This document shows positions 17,597 through 27,243 of a DNA stretch of 64,000 nucleotides, one piece after another. A program made the translations under genes and the position numbers. The DNA is from Mesorhizobium sp. NZP2077 (lineage in GTDB: Bacteria; Pseudomonadota; Alphaproteobacteria; Rhizobiales; Rhizobiaceae), in contig NZ_CP051293.1 of assembly GCF_013170805.1 (NCBI RefSeq), positions 1,550,001-1,614,000 on the forward strand, read 5' to 3'. Positions within the stretch are counted from its first letter, which is position 1. Each line of letters opens with the position of its first letter. A model generated the notes under the pieces. It was given only the letters and a program-made list of their open reading frames with translations. It ran no database searches and had not been told where the DNA came from.

Positions 17597-18385
17597 ATGC
17601 ATTCCGACATCGTCGATCTTCGCTCCTTCTATTCGACAACGCTCGGCCGGTTCGCCGAGCGCTCGATCACCATGGCGCTGTCGTCGATATGGGCCACTGT
17701 CCCCAATGAACGGCTGGTCGGTCTCGGCTATACCTTGCCCTGGCTGGAGCGCTTCGGCACCGATGCCGAGCGGGTCTTTGCCTTCATGCCGGCGACGCAG
17801 GGCGCCGTGGTCTGGCCGGCGACGGGGCCGGCGGCGACCGCCCTGGTCTTCGACGAGGAACTGCCGCTGGTCGATTCCTGCATCGACCGCATGCTGCTCG
17901 TCCATTCGCTCGAGCATGTCGAAAATCCGCGCGAGACGCTAAACGAGATCTGGCGGGTGCTGTCGCCGGCGGGACGCGTCGTCATCGTCGTGCCAAACCG
18001 GCGCGGTGTCTGGGCGCGCTTCGAGCATACGCCGTTCGGCAATGGCCGGCCGTTTTCACGCGGCCAGCTGACGGAACTGCTGCGCGAGGCGAACTTCACG
18101 CCGGCTTCCTGGTCGGATGCGCTGTTCTTCCCGCCATCGCGGCGGCGCTTCATGATGCGCTTCCACAATGTCCTGGAGCGGGCCGGCCGGCGGCTGTGGC
18201 CGATCTTTTCCGGCGTCATCGTCGTCGAGGCGCAAAAACGGCTCTATCAGGGGGTGCCGGTGGTCCAGCGTGCGTCCCGCCGTGTCTTCGTGCCGGTGCT
18301 GTCGCCGCACGGCGCGACGCGGCTCGGCCGCCGGGCCGAGGCCGGTAACGCGACAACGGCGATGCGCCAGGTGACACCTTCGTGA
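17597..18385 (+). CDS. Class I SAM-dependent methyltransferase
   Basis: A 262-residue protein. The segment SCIDRMLLVHSLEHVENPRETLNEIWRVLSPAGRVVIVVPNRRGVWARFEHTPFGNG is methyltransferase-11-like, corresponding to motifs II and III after the SAM site. The usual Gly-rich motif I is not clear in the first 90 residues (VVWPATGPAATALVFDEE takes its place), which is odd for an active enzyme. The ATG at 17597 (MHSDIVDLRSFYSTTLGRF) is preferred to the in-frame 17522 ATG. It is divergent from gloB, a conserved rhizobial arrangement. Target unknown. Confidence 0.8.
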   Translation: MHSDIVDLRSFYSTTLGRFAERSITMALSSIWATVPNERLVGLGYTLPWLERFGTDAERVFAFMPATQGAVVWPATGPAATALVFDEELPLVDSCIDRMLLVHSLEHVENPRETLNEIWRVLSPAGRVVIVVPNRRGVWARFEHTPFGNGRPFSRGQLTELLREANFTPASWSDALFFPPSRRRFMMRFHNVLERAGRRLWPIFSGVIVVEAQKRLYQGVPVVQRASRRVFVPVLSPHGATRLGRRAEAGNATTAMRQVTPS

Positions 18386-18515
18386 TCATGGTAGTGGCGC
18401 CGCGTTTTCCAACCTATCTGTCGCCTCAAGTGCATGCCAGTCCATTTGAACGACGGATGCCTTCACATCTCTCCACCCGGTTTCAGCACCGCTACTGAAC
18501 GCAAGGACCCAGGCA

Positions 18516-20333
18516 ATGGCTGATCAACCGGACAATCAGGCCACCGTTCAGCCAGTCGCTGTGGTCAGCAGCCTGCGCGATCAAGTGGCGACGATCAAGC
18601 GGGCGCTGGTGGGATCGCCGGTTCGCAAATGGTTGCTGTGGACGTCGGTCGGTATCATGGCCGTCATCATCGCGACGTCGATCGGCCAGGTTCTGCTCAA
18701 CAGCTGGAACCAGCCCTTCTACGATGCTCTGGCACGCCGCGACATGGCGGCTTTCCTGCATCAGCTTCTCGTCTTTGCGATGATCGCCGGCGGGCTGCTG
18801 GTGCTCAATATCGGCCAGACCTGGCTCAACCAGATGACCCGGCTGAAGCTGCGCGAGGCGCTGACGCTGGACCTGATCGATCAGTGGATGCGGCCGGCGC
18901 GTGCCTTCCGGCTGGCCAATGCCGGCGCCATCGGCGTCAATCCCGATCAGCGCATGCAGCAGGATGCCGCGCATCTGTCCGACCTATCGACCGACCTCGG
19001 TGTCGGGCTCTTGCAGTCGCTCATCCTGCTCGTGTCTTTCGTCGGTGTGCTGTGGGAATTGTCTTCGGGCTTCGTCTTCCACTACAATGGCTGGTCGCTG
19101 GCCATACCGGGCTACATGGTCTGGGCTGCGTTCCTCTATGCCGGCATCGCCTCATGGCTGAGCTGGCTGGTCGGGCGACCGCTGATCAGCCTCAACAGCG
19201 ACCGCTACACGCGAGAGGCGGAGCTGCGCTCCTCGATGGTGCGCGTCAACGAGAATGTCGATGCTATCGCCCTCTACCATGGCGAAGCCGATGCCAGGCA
19301 ACGGCTCGTACTCGACCTCGGCACCGTGCTTGGCGCCATGCGGCGCATCTACACCGCGCAGATCAACCTGTCCTGGGTGACCGACACATATGGCTGGATC
19401 ACCGTCGTGGCGCCGATCCTGGTCGCCTCGCCGGTCTATTTCTCAGGCGATATCAGCTTTGGCGGGCTAATGATGGCGGTCGGCGCCTTCAACCAGGTCC
19501 ACTCTTCCCTGCGCTGGTTCGTCAACAACATCGGCAGCATCGCCGACTGGCGCGCCACGCTGATGCGCGTCGCCGATTTCCGCATCGCGCTCGATGAAAC
19601 CGACGTGCTGCACGACACCGAAAGGCGCATCACCTTCGATCAAAACGCCAATGGCAGCCTGACGTTCGAGAAGCTCCAGGTGGCCTCGCCGGAGGGCTGT
19701 ACCAAACTCTCCGACCAGCATGTCGAAGTCCGCCCCGGCGAACGCGTGATGATCACCGGCGAGCCGGGCGCCGGCAAGACGCTGTTCTTCCGCGCCATTG
19801 CCGGGCTTTGGCCGTGGGGCAGCGGAAAGATCGGCCTGCCGGCTGGAGAAACCCTCATCTTCGTGCCGCGCGTGCCGTATTTGCCGGCCGGCACGTTGCG
19901 CGAGGTGCTCAATCACGCGAACGGGCATGCGCCCGCGAGTGATGCCGACATCGTGGCAGTGCTGGCCGAGGTTGGTCTTGAAAGGCTGTCCTCGTCGCTC
20001 GACCGCGTCGGGCGCTGGGACCATGAGTTGGGCGATGACGAACAGCGTTTGCTGGGCGTGGCCAGGCTCGCCTTGCGGCAGCCGAAATGGGTGATCATCG
20101 ACGAAGCGATGGATGCGTTCGACGGACCCGCGCTGCGCCGGGTGCTGGCGATGCTGGAAAAGCATCTGAAGGGAGCCACGATCGTCAATATCGGGCGCGG
20201 CCAGCACAACACTCAGTTCTTTCCGCGCGGCCTGACGATCGTGAAGGATTCCGGCGCGCCGGCGCTGAAACCCGCCCGCGTCAGGGCCGGCGCCATCGAT
20301 CCGCCGCCGGCTGCCGCCCGCCGCAAGAAATAG
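18516..20333 (+). CDS. YddA/ABCD-type ABC exporter, fused membrane and ATPase domains
   Basis: A 605-residue half transporter. About residues 30-330 form the ABC_membrane_2 domain with roughly six helices (EAA-like segment HEADARQRLV region), and residues about 370-570 the ATPase. Walker A is GEPGAGKT, Walker B is WVIIDEAMDAFD with the catalytic Glu. The signature helix is LGDDEQRLLGVARL instead of LSGGQ, as is common in the YddA/SbmA-like and peroxisomal ABCD proteins. The substrate is unknown; relatives move peptides, acyl chains or cobalamin. RBS AAGGACC lies before the ATG. Confidence 0.88.
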   Translation: MADQPDNQATVQPVAVVSSLRDQVATIKRALVGSPVRKWLLWTSVGIMAVIIATSIGQVLLNSWNQPFYDALARRDMAAFLHQLLVFAMIAGGLLVLNIGQTWLNQMTRLKLREALTLDLIDQWMRPARAFRLANAGAIGVNPDQRMQQDAAHLSDLSTDLGVGLLQSLILLVSFVGVLWELSSGFVFHYNGWSLAIPGYMVWAAFLYAGIASWLSWLVGRPLISLNSDRYTREAELRSSMVRVNENVDAIALYHGEADARQRLVLDLGTVLGAMRRIYTAQINLSWVTDTYGWITVVAPILVASPVYFSGDISFGGLMMAVGAFNQVHSSLRWFVNNIGSIADWRATLMRVADFRIALDETDVLHDTERRITFDQNANGSLTFEKLQVASPEGCTKLSDQHVEVRPGERVMITGEPGAGKTLFFRAIAGLWPWGSGKIGLPAGETLIFVPRVPYLPAGTLREVLNHANGHAPASDADIVAVLAEVGLERLSSSLDRVGRWDHELGDDEQRLLGVARLALRQPKWVIIDEAMDAFDGPALRRVLAMLEKHLKGATIVNIGRGQHNTQFFPRGLTIVKDSGAPALKPARVRAGAIDPPPAAARRKK

Positions 20334-20440
20334 GCTGTTTTCTTCCGGTCGCGTGGGTTTCTTCGGGTCGCGTGGGCAAAACCTTATTTCGCCGTGATCG
20401 CAATGGAAGATTTCCCGGAGAAACAACCCCGGCATTGGCC

Positions 20441-21244
20441 ATGCTCGATGTGCTGCGCCTGCTTGCTTGCTTTGCCTGCGCCCAGGCAATTCCCGTCGCT
20501 TCATCGCCGGATGCGCCGGCCGTCGATGTCAAGCTTGTGTTGGCGGTCGATATCTCCCTGTCGATGGACGAGAAGGAATTCGCGCTGCAACGCGCCGGCT
20601 ATGTCGAGGCATTGCGGAATCCCGACTTCATCCAGGCGGTCCGATCCGGCAATACCGGCCGCATCGCGCTCGCCTATTTCGAATGGGCAGGCACGGCGCG
20701 CGACGACGCGGTCATCGACTGGCAGATCATCGACAGCACTGAGAGCGCCAACCGCTTTGCCGACAAGGTGGCGGCGCGCCCGTTCCGGAGTTTTCGCGGA
20801 ACCTCGATTTCCACAGCACTTGCCTTCGGTGCCGGGCTGTTCGACAGGACGGATTTCACGGGCGAGCGCAGCGTCATCGACATATCGGGCGATGGCCCCA
20901 ACAATATCGGGCCGCCAGTCACCGCGACGCGTGATGCTGCAACCGCCAAAGGCATCGTCATCAACGGCTTGCCGATCCTGATCAACCCGTCGACGACCTT
21001 CAGCCATCTCGACCGGTACTATGCGCAGTGCGTGACCGGTGGCCCCGGCTCCTTCGTGCTGCCGATTTATGCGGCCGCCGAATTTTCCACCGCCATCCGG
21101 CGCAAGCTGATCCTCGAAGTGAGCGGCATTCAGGACAAGCCGCGCGTCATCCCCGTCGACGCGGATGCGCCGATCGACTGCCTGCAGGGCGAACGGGACA
21201 GGCGCTTTCTGTCGGATCCGTATTTTCCGGAACTCGACCGGTGA
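20441..21244 (+). CDS. DUF1194 exported von Willebrand A-like protein
   Basis: A 267-residue protein starting with a short hydrophobic signal (MLDVLRLLACFACAQA) and then a DUF1194 domain, a VWA relative. The metal-ion site motif is Asp-Ile-Ser-Leu-Ser (about residue 36-40), and the later SFRGTSISTALAFGAGLF and RSVIDISGDGPNNIGPPV match the family. Function is unknown; probably periplasmic. The frame is open far upstream within the ABC gene, but the ATG at 20441 gives the signal peptide and the family length. Confidence 0.85.
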   Translation: MLDVLRLLACFACAQAIPVASSPDAPAVDVKLVLAVDISLSMDEKEFALQRAGYVEALRNPDFIQAVRSGNTGRIALAYFEWAGTARDDAVIDWQIIDSTESANRFADKVAARPFRSFRGTSISTALAFGAGLFDRTDFTGERSVIDISGDGPNNIGPPVTATRDAATAKGIVINGLPILINPSTTFSHLDRYYAQCVTGGPGSFVLPIYAAAEFSTAIRRKLILEVSGIQDKPRVIPVDADAPIDCLQGERDRRFLSDPYFPELDR

Positions 21245-21257
21245 ACTTGCGAAGGAT

Positions 21258-22193
21258 TCAGGTCGGCCGGGCGCCGAACTTGTTGCGAAACTCGGTGTAG
21301 AGATCGCGGCGCCAACGCCGGCCGCAGACATAGCCGTTGACCAGTTGCGGCAGCGAGTAGCCAAGCTCCTTGGAAGAGCGGTTGGCCATGTACCCGGCAA
21401 ATGCCTCGGGCAAACGGCCCCTGAGAATATCGGCAATCAGCTGGCGCGAGATCATGTAGGGGGGAATGTGCGGGTAGGCGTGGGCAATATGCGGATGCTT
21501 GCTCATCAGATTTGCATAGGCTTCGACATAGCCATCGCGGCGGCCTGAAATCGAATTCTCCGAATTGTGTTTCGTCCAGTCGAGATCTCCGGACAGTTGC
21601 GCGCCGAAGCGCCTGGCGAGGCGCAGCAGCAATTCCCGATCCTGCATCCGGGTTATGTCGCTGTCATAGCCGCCAATGGCCAGCAAGGCCTCGCGGCGGG
21701 CTGATATCGCCGAGCCGGCGATGAAGATCGTTTGCGCCACAAGCGTCCGCTCCAGCATAGCCGGGCTGACGAATGCCTCGGGGTTGATGCAGTTGGTGGT
21801 GCGGCCGCTCTTCAAGGAGACGAACGAGCTGAGCAGAACCTGAAGCGCGGGATTGTCATCGAACCACCTCAAGGTCCGTTCGAGCCGGTGCGGCATGTAG
21901 ACATCGTCGGAATCGAGAAATGTCACCACCGGTGCCCGCGCACGCTCGATTCCGGCATTCCTGGCAGCATTGGCACCTCGCCATTTCGCACCGACATAGA
22001 TCAGCCGCGGATCGCTGATGCGGGCCAGCGCCGCTTCCGTGCCATCGGTGGAGCCATCGTCGATGACGATATGCTCAAGCCTCGCCATGCTCTGGGAAAG
22101 CACGCTTTCCACGGCGCGCAATACCGTTTCGCGCCGGTTGTGGGTCGGCGTGATGACCGTGATAAGGGGAGAGCGCTCCGTCTTTGCGGTCAT
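21258..22193 (-). CDS. Family 2 glycosyltransferase
   Basis: A 311-residue GT-A fold enzyme. TVITPTHNRRETVLRAVESVLSQ and HIVIDDGSTDGTEA are the nucleotide-sugar-binding beginning of GT2, and TFLDSDDVYMP is the DxD metal motif (about residues 95-105). The C-terminal half, with many Arg and Tyr, is variable. The sugar and acceptor are unknown; likely envelope polysaccharide. It converges on the DUF1194 gene. With the second glycosyltransferase at 22938-23996 it forms a patch whose GC content is visibly below the rest of the window. Confidence 0.9.
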   Translation of the reverse strand: MTAKTERSPLITVITPTHNRRETVLRAVESVLSQSMARLEHIVIDDGSTDGTEAALARISDPRLIYVGAKWRGANAARNAGIERARAPVVTFLDSDDVYMPHRLERTLRWFDDNPALQVLLSSFVSLKSGRTTNCINPEAFVSPAMLERTLVAQTIFIAGSAISARREALLAIGGYDSDITRMQDRELLLRLARRFGAQLSGDLDWTKHNSENSISGRRDGYVEAYANLMSKHPHIAHAYPHIPPYMISRQLIADILRGRLPEAFAGYMANRSSKELGYSLPQLVNGYVCGRRWRRDLYTEFRNKFGARPT

Positions 22194-22565
22194 ATCGCGT
22201 CAGCCACATCCGGCGCAAAAATGCTTGTCCCGCCAGTCCCCTCGATTTTTGGGATGGTTAGATGGATCGGACTTCCCCTTCCGTGACCCCTCATCAATTC
22301 GTTGTGAGGCTACAAAAGACAGCCACTCATGTCACCATCGCGCCGCGGCAAATCCATGCGGAATGACGATTCCCGCGACTAGCGCCCCAAGTGCAACACC
22401 ATCGCTGCCCGTTATGCTTGCGAATCGCCATTGCGAAGATGGAACGGCCTGACGTGCGATCGCAGCTATTCCATGACGTCAGAGGTAATCGCGTCGCAGC
22501 TGATGTTTGGGCAGATTACCCTTGCGCGGCAGCAACCCGGCGTTGAACCAGAGGGAGTTTATGTC
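22194..22565. other. 372-base gap, no gene recognised
   Basis: Between the GT2 start (minus) and the DUF1330 start (plus). A plus-strand frame runs from 22431 into the DUF1330 gene, but its extra residues are unlike the family. Base composition is lower in GC than the neighbours. It must hold divergent promoters; no convincing -35/-10 pair, repeat or structured RNA was found by eye. Confidence 0.5.
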
Positions 22566-22886
22566 ATGACCGCTTACGCCGTTGCCCATATGCGCCAAGT
22601 CACGATGGGTCCGCAAATCGTCGAGTATCTGCACAAGATCGATGCCACGCTGGAACCTTTCGGCGGCCGTTTCCTGGTCCATGGCGACGACGTCGAGGTG
22701 ATCGAGAACGACTGGCCGGGCAACCTTATCATCATCGAATTTCCAGAGAGGGACCATGCGCGCAACTGGTACGATTCGCCCGCCTATCAGGCGATACTGG
22801 CGCTGCGCACAGAAAATTCTCTATCTGACGTGGTGTTCGTTGACGGCGTCGAACATCCGCACAAGGCGACGGATGTTCTGGGCTAG
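22566..22886 (+). CDS. DUF1330 domain protein
   Basis: A 106-residue ferredoxin-like (dimeric alpha-beta barrel) protein. IVEYLHKIDATLEPFGGRFLVHGDDVEVIENDWPGNLIIIEFP and WYDSPAYQAILALR are typical DUF1330. Its biochemical function is unknown. The ATG at 22566 is preceded by a strong ribosome site (GAGGGAG), which decides this start over an upstream in-frame ATG at 22431. It lies alone between two minus-strand glycosyltransferase genes. Confidence 0.88.
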   Translation: MTAYAVAHMRQVTMGPQIVEYLHKIDATLEPFGGRFLVHGDDVEVIENDWPGNLIIIEFPERDHARNWYDSPAYQAILALRTENSLSDVVFVDGVEHPHKATDVLG

Positions 22887-22937
22887 CGGCCCGGTAATCG
22901 GCCGCTGTGGGGCCCTCTGCTTTGCGCTTGGATGCGT

Positions 22938-23996
22938 TCATCCACCGGTAAAATCGGGCAGAACTTCAATCTCGTCTGTGATGAGGCCCATGGCCAAACT
23001 GAACTGGCCCCAAAATGCCAAACTGTAGAACGCCAGGCCGACAAGCAGAGACAATGGAATTTGCCAGATTGGCATTCCTGTTTGCCGGGCATGCCGTATG
23101 ACGCGCCGTGCTGTGCGCCACGACATGGTGAGCCATCGGCTGAGCGATTTTGCGATCCGCCGACCACGACGAGAAGATTCCAGTTCTCTGAATTTCCGGT
23201 CGGCATCGCGACCGGTCACCAGCGCGCGCCAGAGGAAGAATCGCCAGCCGCGCGGCGGGTGGTGATAGACACGTGCATTGGCGCTGATCAGTTTATGGCC
23301 GTCGCGCTCAAGCTCACGCATTAGGAGCGTGCAGGAAACCTTGAACCCATTGTTTTCGGGGAAAGGATGATCGGTGATCCAGTCACGGCGAAAGGCAACG
23401 TTGTTGGCGTTGATCGCCCGTTTCGAAGCAAAACGGGCATCCCTTTTCGCCATCGGAAAAAACCAGATCAGTGCAAATGTTCTCGACATGAAGTCATCGT
23501 AGTAAAGGTACGTATATCCATTCACGGCCACGGTCACGGGATCTTGAAATGGATCAAGCATGGCCGAGAGCCATCCGGATTCCGTGACGGTGTCCGAGTC
23601 TGTGAAAATGACGATATCACCGTCGGTGGCCGGGATGCCATTGTTCTTGAGATCGTAATACCTGCCGCCTGGGCATGCGACGAAGATCAAGTCGGCAACC
23701 TGTTCCAGCCGCAATGCTGCAGATGCGATATTACATCTCAGCAAAACGGTGTCCGCATCGTCTCCGCCATGGGAAATAACGACCTGCGGCCTGGCAAGGC
23801 CCAACGAAGACACAGCGCCGATTTCGCGCGCCAAGGCAGTCAACCCGATGCTGACCTCGTCCAGGTCGACCGACCTGGCGTTCTCCATTTCCACGACAAC
23901 GGAATAGCTCAGCGAATTTACAGGCACGTTTATGGAATCCGATTGTAACGCAAGCAGTTCAAGCAACGCTTCAGCACGAAGAAATCCGGATATCAA
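22938..23996 (-). CDS. Family 2 glycosyltransferase with C-terminal membrane helix
   Basis: A 352-residue GT-A enzyme: first strand LSYSVVVEMENA, the acidic motif IFTDSDTVTESGW (metal/nucleotide-sugar binding), then AFRRDWITDHPFPENNGFKVSCTLLMREL, and a hydrophobic segment near the C-terminus (LSLLVGLAFYSLAFWGQFSLAMG). The only start that keeps the first strand and does not run into metW is a TTG at 23996, three bases from the metW stop at 23999, with AAGG just upstream. GC content and codon use are lower than in metW, suggesting acquisition. Acceptor unknown. Confidence 0.8.
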   Translation of the reverse strand: MISGFLRAEALLELLALQSDSINVPVNSLSYSVVVEMENARSVDLDEVSIGLTALAREIGAVSSLGLARPQVVISHGGDDADTVLLRCNIASAALRLEQVADLIFVACPGGRYYDLKNNGIPATDGDIVIFTDSDTVTESGWLSAMLDPFQDPVTVAVNGYTYLYYDDFMSRTFALIWFFPMAKRDARFASKRAINANNVAFRRDWITDHPFPENNGFKVSCTLLMRELERDGHKLISANARVYHHPPRGWRFFLWRALVTGRDADRKFRELESSRRGRRIAKSLSRWLTMSWRTARRVIRHARQTGMPIWQIPLSLLVGLAFYSLAFWGQFSLAMGLITDEIEVLPDFTGG

Positions 23997-23998
23997 CC

Positions 23999-24613
23999 TT
24001 ATCGCTTCAACAAGAACACCGCCTGCTGGCCGAAGAAATTCCAGAACCACCAGGGCATCGACAGGCCGATCTTCTGGCCGGCGGCGTCGAGGGCGGTCGC
24101 TTTTTCCACCGTCGCACCGAGCTCCTCGCACAGATTGACGAAGTCGCGGATGGTGCAGAAATGGATGTTGGGCGTGTCGTACCAGGAATAGGGCAGGTCC
24201 TGGGTCACCGGCATACGGCCTTTGACGAACAGCGACAGGCGCACCCGCCAATGGCCGAAATTGGGGAAGGACACGATCGCCCGGTTGCCGATCCGTAGCA
24301 GTTCGTCGAGCACCAGCTTCGGGTTGCGGGTCGCCTGCAAGGTCTGCGACAGGACGACGAAGTCAAAACCCTTGTCGGGATAGAATTCGAGATCCTTGTC
24401 GGCATCGCCCTGGATGACGGAGAGGCCACGCGCCACGCATTCGTTGACGCCGCGCTGCGACAGTTCAAGTCCGCGGCCGTCAACCTGCTTGGTGTCCTGC
24501 AGCAATTCAAGCAACGACCCGTCGCCCGAACCGACGTCGAGCACGCGCGACTGCGGCGGGATGAGGTTGGCGACGACCTCGAGGTCGACGCGCTGGCTGC
24601 CATTGACGCTCAT
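23999..24613 (-). CDS. metW: Methionine biosynthesis protein MetW
   Basis: A 204-residue SAM-dependent methyltransferase-fold protein. [17 protein letters not shown] is the SAM loop near residues 24-36, followed by [25 protein letters not shown] and [16 protein letters not shown], all typical MetW. It acts with MetX in homoserine activation for methionine synthesis; the exact role is a proposed activation of MetX. Its ATG overlaps the metX stop (TCAT on the plus strand), so metXW is one translationally coupled operon under the SAM-II riboswitch. A larger open frame upstream to 25534 is a metX shadow. Confidence 0.93.
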   Translation of the reverse strand: MSVNGSQRVDLEVVANLIPPQSRVLDVGSGDGSLLELLQDTKQVDGRGLELSQRGVNECVARGLSVIQGDADKDLEFYPDKGFDFVVLSQTLQATRNPKLVLDELLRIGNRAIVSFPNFGHWRVRLSLFVKGRMPVTQDLPYSWYDTPNIHFCTIRDFVNLCEELGATVEKATALDAAGQKIGLSMPWWFWNFFGQQAVFLLKR

Positions 24614-25779
24614 GATGCGAGTCCTCTGGCGCGAGCCGCCGAGCCGATGAAGCCCTTGATGGCGGCGAACAGTTCCGGCTCGTCGAGCAGGAAGGCGTCG
24701 TGGCCGCGATCGGTCTCGATCTCGACGAAGGATACCGAGGCGCCAGCGGCATTGAGCGCGTGCACGATCGAACGGCTCGCTTCGGTCGGAAACAGCCAGT
24801 CCGATGTGAACGACACCAGGCAGAAACGAGTCTTGGTGCCGGCAAAGGCGTCCGCCAATCTGCCGCCATGGTCGGCGGCGAGGTCGAAATAATCCATGGA
24901 CCGCGTCATGTAGAGGTAGGAGTTGGCGTCGAAGCGGTCGACGAAGGTCATGCCCTGGTGGCGCAGATAGCTTTCGATTTGGAAGTCGGCATCGAAGCCG
25001 AAAGTCAGGTGGTCGCGGTCCTGCAAATTGCGGCCGAATTTTCGGTGCAGGGCGGCTTCCGAAAGGTAGGTGATGTGGGCGGCCATGCGCGCCACCGCCA
25101 GGCCCTTTTCCGGACGCTTGCCGTGCTCGAAATATTTGCCGCCATGCCAGTCGGGATCGGCCATGACGGCCTGCCGGCCGACCTCGTGGAAGGCGATGTT
25201 CTGGGAGGAATGGCGGGCGCCGGTGGCGATCGGCAGCGCTGAAAAAACGCGCTCGGGATAGCTTGAGGCCCATTCCAGCACCTGCATGCCGCCCATCGAG
25301 CCGCCGAGCACGCAGAACAGCTTCTCGATGCCGAAATGATCGATCAGCATCTGCTGCGCGCGCACCATGTCGCGGATGGTGATGATGGGCAGGTCGAGCC
25401 CGTAGGGTTTTCCGGTGGCGGGATTGGTCGAGGCCGGGCCGGTGGAGCCGAGGCAGCCGCCGATGACGTTGGAGCAGATGACGAAGAAGCGGTTGGTGTC
25501 GATGATCTTGCCGGGGCCGATCAGCACTTCCCACCAGCCCGGCTTGCCCGTCACCGGATTGGTGTTGGCGACATGCTGGTCGCCGGTCAGCGCATGGCAG
25601 ACGAGGATGGCATTGGAGCGGGCATCGTTCAGCGTGCCATAGGTCTGGTAGGCGATCTGGAACGGCGACAGCAGCGTGCCGGCATCGAGCTTGAGCGGCT
25701 TGTCGGGGCCAAAGCGCAACACCGGGCTCGACGGCTGGTCGGCCTCATTGTTGGTCTTTCCTGCGCGCAGAGCGGCCAT
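24610..25779 (-). CDS. metX: Homoserine O-acetyltransferase
   Basis: Acylates homoserine, the first committed step of methionine synthesis. The 389-residue alpha/beta-hydrolase-fold product has the nucleophile elbow [14 protein letters not shown], the early oxyanion region [13 protein letters not shown], and later catalytic Asp and His in TSDWLFP and [10 protein letters not shown]. The length is normal. It starts with ATG at 25779, downstream of a SAM-II riboswitch with a terminator. metW follows with a 4-base overlap. Some relatives use succinyl-CoA instead of acetyl-CoA; the sequence does not decide. Confidence 0.95.
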   Translation of the reverse strand: MAALRAGKTNNEADQPSSPVLRFGPDKPLKLDAGTLLSPFQIAYQTYGTLNDARSNAILVCHALTGDQHVANTNPVTGKPGWWEVLIGPGKIIDTNRFFVICSNVIGGCLGSTGPASTNPATGKPYGLDLPIITIRDMVRAQQMLIDHFGIEKLFCVLGGSMGGMQVLEWASSYPERVFSALPIATGARHSSQNIAFHEVGRQAVMADPDWHGGKYFEHGKRPEKGLAVARMAAHITYLSEAALHRKFGRNLQDRDHLTFGFDADFQIESYLRHQGMTFVDRFDANSYLYMTRSMDYFDLAADHGGRLADAFAGTKTRFCLVSFTSDWLFPTEASRSIVHALNAAGASVSFVEIETDRGHDAFLLDEPELFAAIKGFIGSAARARGLAS

Positions 25780-25850
25780 TCTCGTCTCACTAGCTGCATC
25801 GTATCAGACGAAAAATCGCCGACGATGCGTCCGTCCGGCCGGAAGCGGAC

Positions 25851-25886
25851 AATAAAAAACCGGCATTGCCGTTCGCAAAGCCGGTT
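25851..25886 (-). terminator. Intrinsic terminator in the metX leader
   Basis: On the minus strand AACCGGC (25886-25880), a 15-base loop, then GCCGGTT (25864-25858) and a U-run with sequence TTTTTATT. It lies between the SAM-II aptamer and the metX ATG, so it can serve as the expression platform: SAM-bound aptamer would favour termination and shut off metXW. Confidence 0.8.
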
Positions 25887-25899
25887 ACGTCACGCAAAC

Positions 25900-25956
25900 G
25901 GCCCTTTAGCGAATTGTTTAACGTGGCTGCAAGCCGACCGGCCAAATCACCACGGA
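25900..25956 (-). promoter_or_regulatory. SAM-II riboswitch upstream of metXW
   Basis: On the minus strand from 25956: CCGUGGUGAUUUGGCCGG, then GGCUUGCAGCCACGU and, after a short AAACAA linker, GCUAAAGGGCC. This is the conserved SAM-II (metA motif) arrangement: GUGGU pairs with the GCCAC segment as P1, and the loop bases pair with the 3' GCUAAAG segment as the pseudoknot. The class is known mainly from alphaproteobacterial metA/metX genes. The rest of the 333-base gap between metX and hisC holds only the terminator and, presumably, divergent promoters. Confidence 0.92.
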
Positions 25957-26112
25957 ACTGTCGCAGTCCTTCTAGAACTCGCCCGCCCTGCCGTCAATGG
26001 CAGCTGCCAGGCCGGCTGCTGGCCCCACTGCCGCCTCTCGACATTGCCGGCCATGGCTTGTATTTCCGCTGCGGCCTCCGGATGGAGGCATTTTCGACGG
26101 ATTTTGCAAAAA

Positions 26113-27222
26113 ATGAACCAGACACCGGATCAGGCACGTCCAACCCCGCGCGCGGGCATCATGGACATTGACGCCTATGTGCCCGGCAAGAGCACGGCGC
26201 CGGCGGGTGTCGCCAAGGTCTACAAGCTGTCGTCGAACGAGAACCCGCTCGGGCCGTCACCGAAGGCTATCGAGGCCGCGCGTGAGGTTGCCGCCAAACT
26301 CGACATCTATCCCGACGGCACCGCCAAACGGCTGCGCGAGGCGATCGCCGAGGTGCACGGCCTCAACGCGCAGAACATCATCTGCTCGAACGGTTCCGAC
26401 GAGATTCTCGGCCTTTTGGCACAGACCTATCTTGCGCCCGGCGACGAAGCGATTTTCACCGAACACGCCTTCATGGTCTACAAGATCTACATCCAGTCGG
26501 CCGGGGCCACTCCGGTTGTGGTCAAGGAGACCGAGGAACGCGCCGACATCGATGCGATCCTGGCCGCTGTCACGCCGCATACGAAAATCGTGTTCCTGGC
26601 CAATCCCAACAATCCGACCGGTACCTATGTGCCGTTCCAGGAGGTGCGTCGCCTGCATGCCGGCCTGCCCAGGCATGTGCTGCTGGTGCTCGACGCGGCC
26701 TATGCCGAATATGTCCGCCGCAACGACTATGAAGCAGGCATTGAGCTGGTCGGCAGCACGGAGAACGTGGTCATGACCCGCACCTTCTCCAAGATCGGCC
26801 TGGGTGGCGCGCGGATCGGCTGGATGTATGGTCCCCTGCATATCGTCGACGCGATCAACCGCGTGCGGGGGCCTTTCAACGTCAATGCGACGGCGATCGA
26901 GGCCGGCATCGCCGCGATCCGCGACCGCGCCCATGTCGAGCGCAGCGTGGCGCATAACGAGACCTGGCTCACCTGGCTGAGCCAGGAGATGACCGGGCTC
27001 GGGCTGCGGGTGACGCCCAGCGTCGGCAATTTTCTGCTCATTCATTTTCCCGACGACCAGAAGCATTCGGCGGCGGCGGCTGACGATTACCTGACCGCGC
27101 GCGGCTATATATTGCGGCGCGTTTCAGGCTACGGCTTCCCCAACGCGTTGCGCATGACCGTCGGCACCGAAGAGGCCAATCGCGGCGTTGTCGCCGCGCT
27201 TACGACATTCCTGAAAAGCTGA
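26113..27222 (+). CDS. hisC: Histidinol-phosphate aminotransferase (also aromatic)
   Basis: A 369-residue PLP enzyme of aminotransferase fold type [19 protein letters not shown] is the HisC N-terminal motif, [10 protein letters not shown] the PLP-phosphate region, LDAAYAEY the pyridine-N Asp region, and [16 protein letters not shown] carries the Schiff-base Lys. It makes histidinol phosphate; in rhizobia it lies before tyrC and is thought also to make tyrosine and phenylalanine. The ATG at 26113 is set by the family N-terminus; a frame open far upstream is a shadow of the divergent metX. Confidence 0.93.
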   Translation: MNQTPDQARPTPRAGIMDIDAYVPGKSTAPAGVAKVYKLSSNENPLGPSPKAIEAAREVAAKLDIYPDGTAKRLREAIAEVHGLNAQNIICSNGSDEILGLLAQTYLAPGDEAIFTEHAFMVYKIYIQSAGATPVVVKETEERADIDAILAAVTPHTKIVFLANPNNPTGTYVPFQEVRRLHAGLPRHVLLVLDAAYAEYVRRNDYEAGIELVGSTENVVMTRTFSKIGLGGARIGWMYGPLHIVDAINRVRGPFNVNATAIEAGIAAIRDRAHVERSVAHNETWLTWLSQEMTGLGLRVTPSVGNFLLIHFPDDQKHSAAAADDYLTARGYILRRVSGYGFPNALRMTVGTEEANRGVVAALTTFLKS

Positions 27223-27243
27223 ACGCCCAAAGGCCGGAACGCC

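Noticed and set aside
23999..25534. 511-codon frame combining metW with an upstream extension
   Set aside because: The part above 24613 is metX in another frame; only metW is real, with its ATG at 24613.
25336..26112. Upstream extension of the hisC frame
   Set aside because: It runs through the metX gene in another frame and the SAM-II leader; family alignment and length set the start at 26113.
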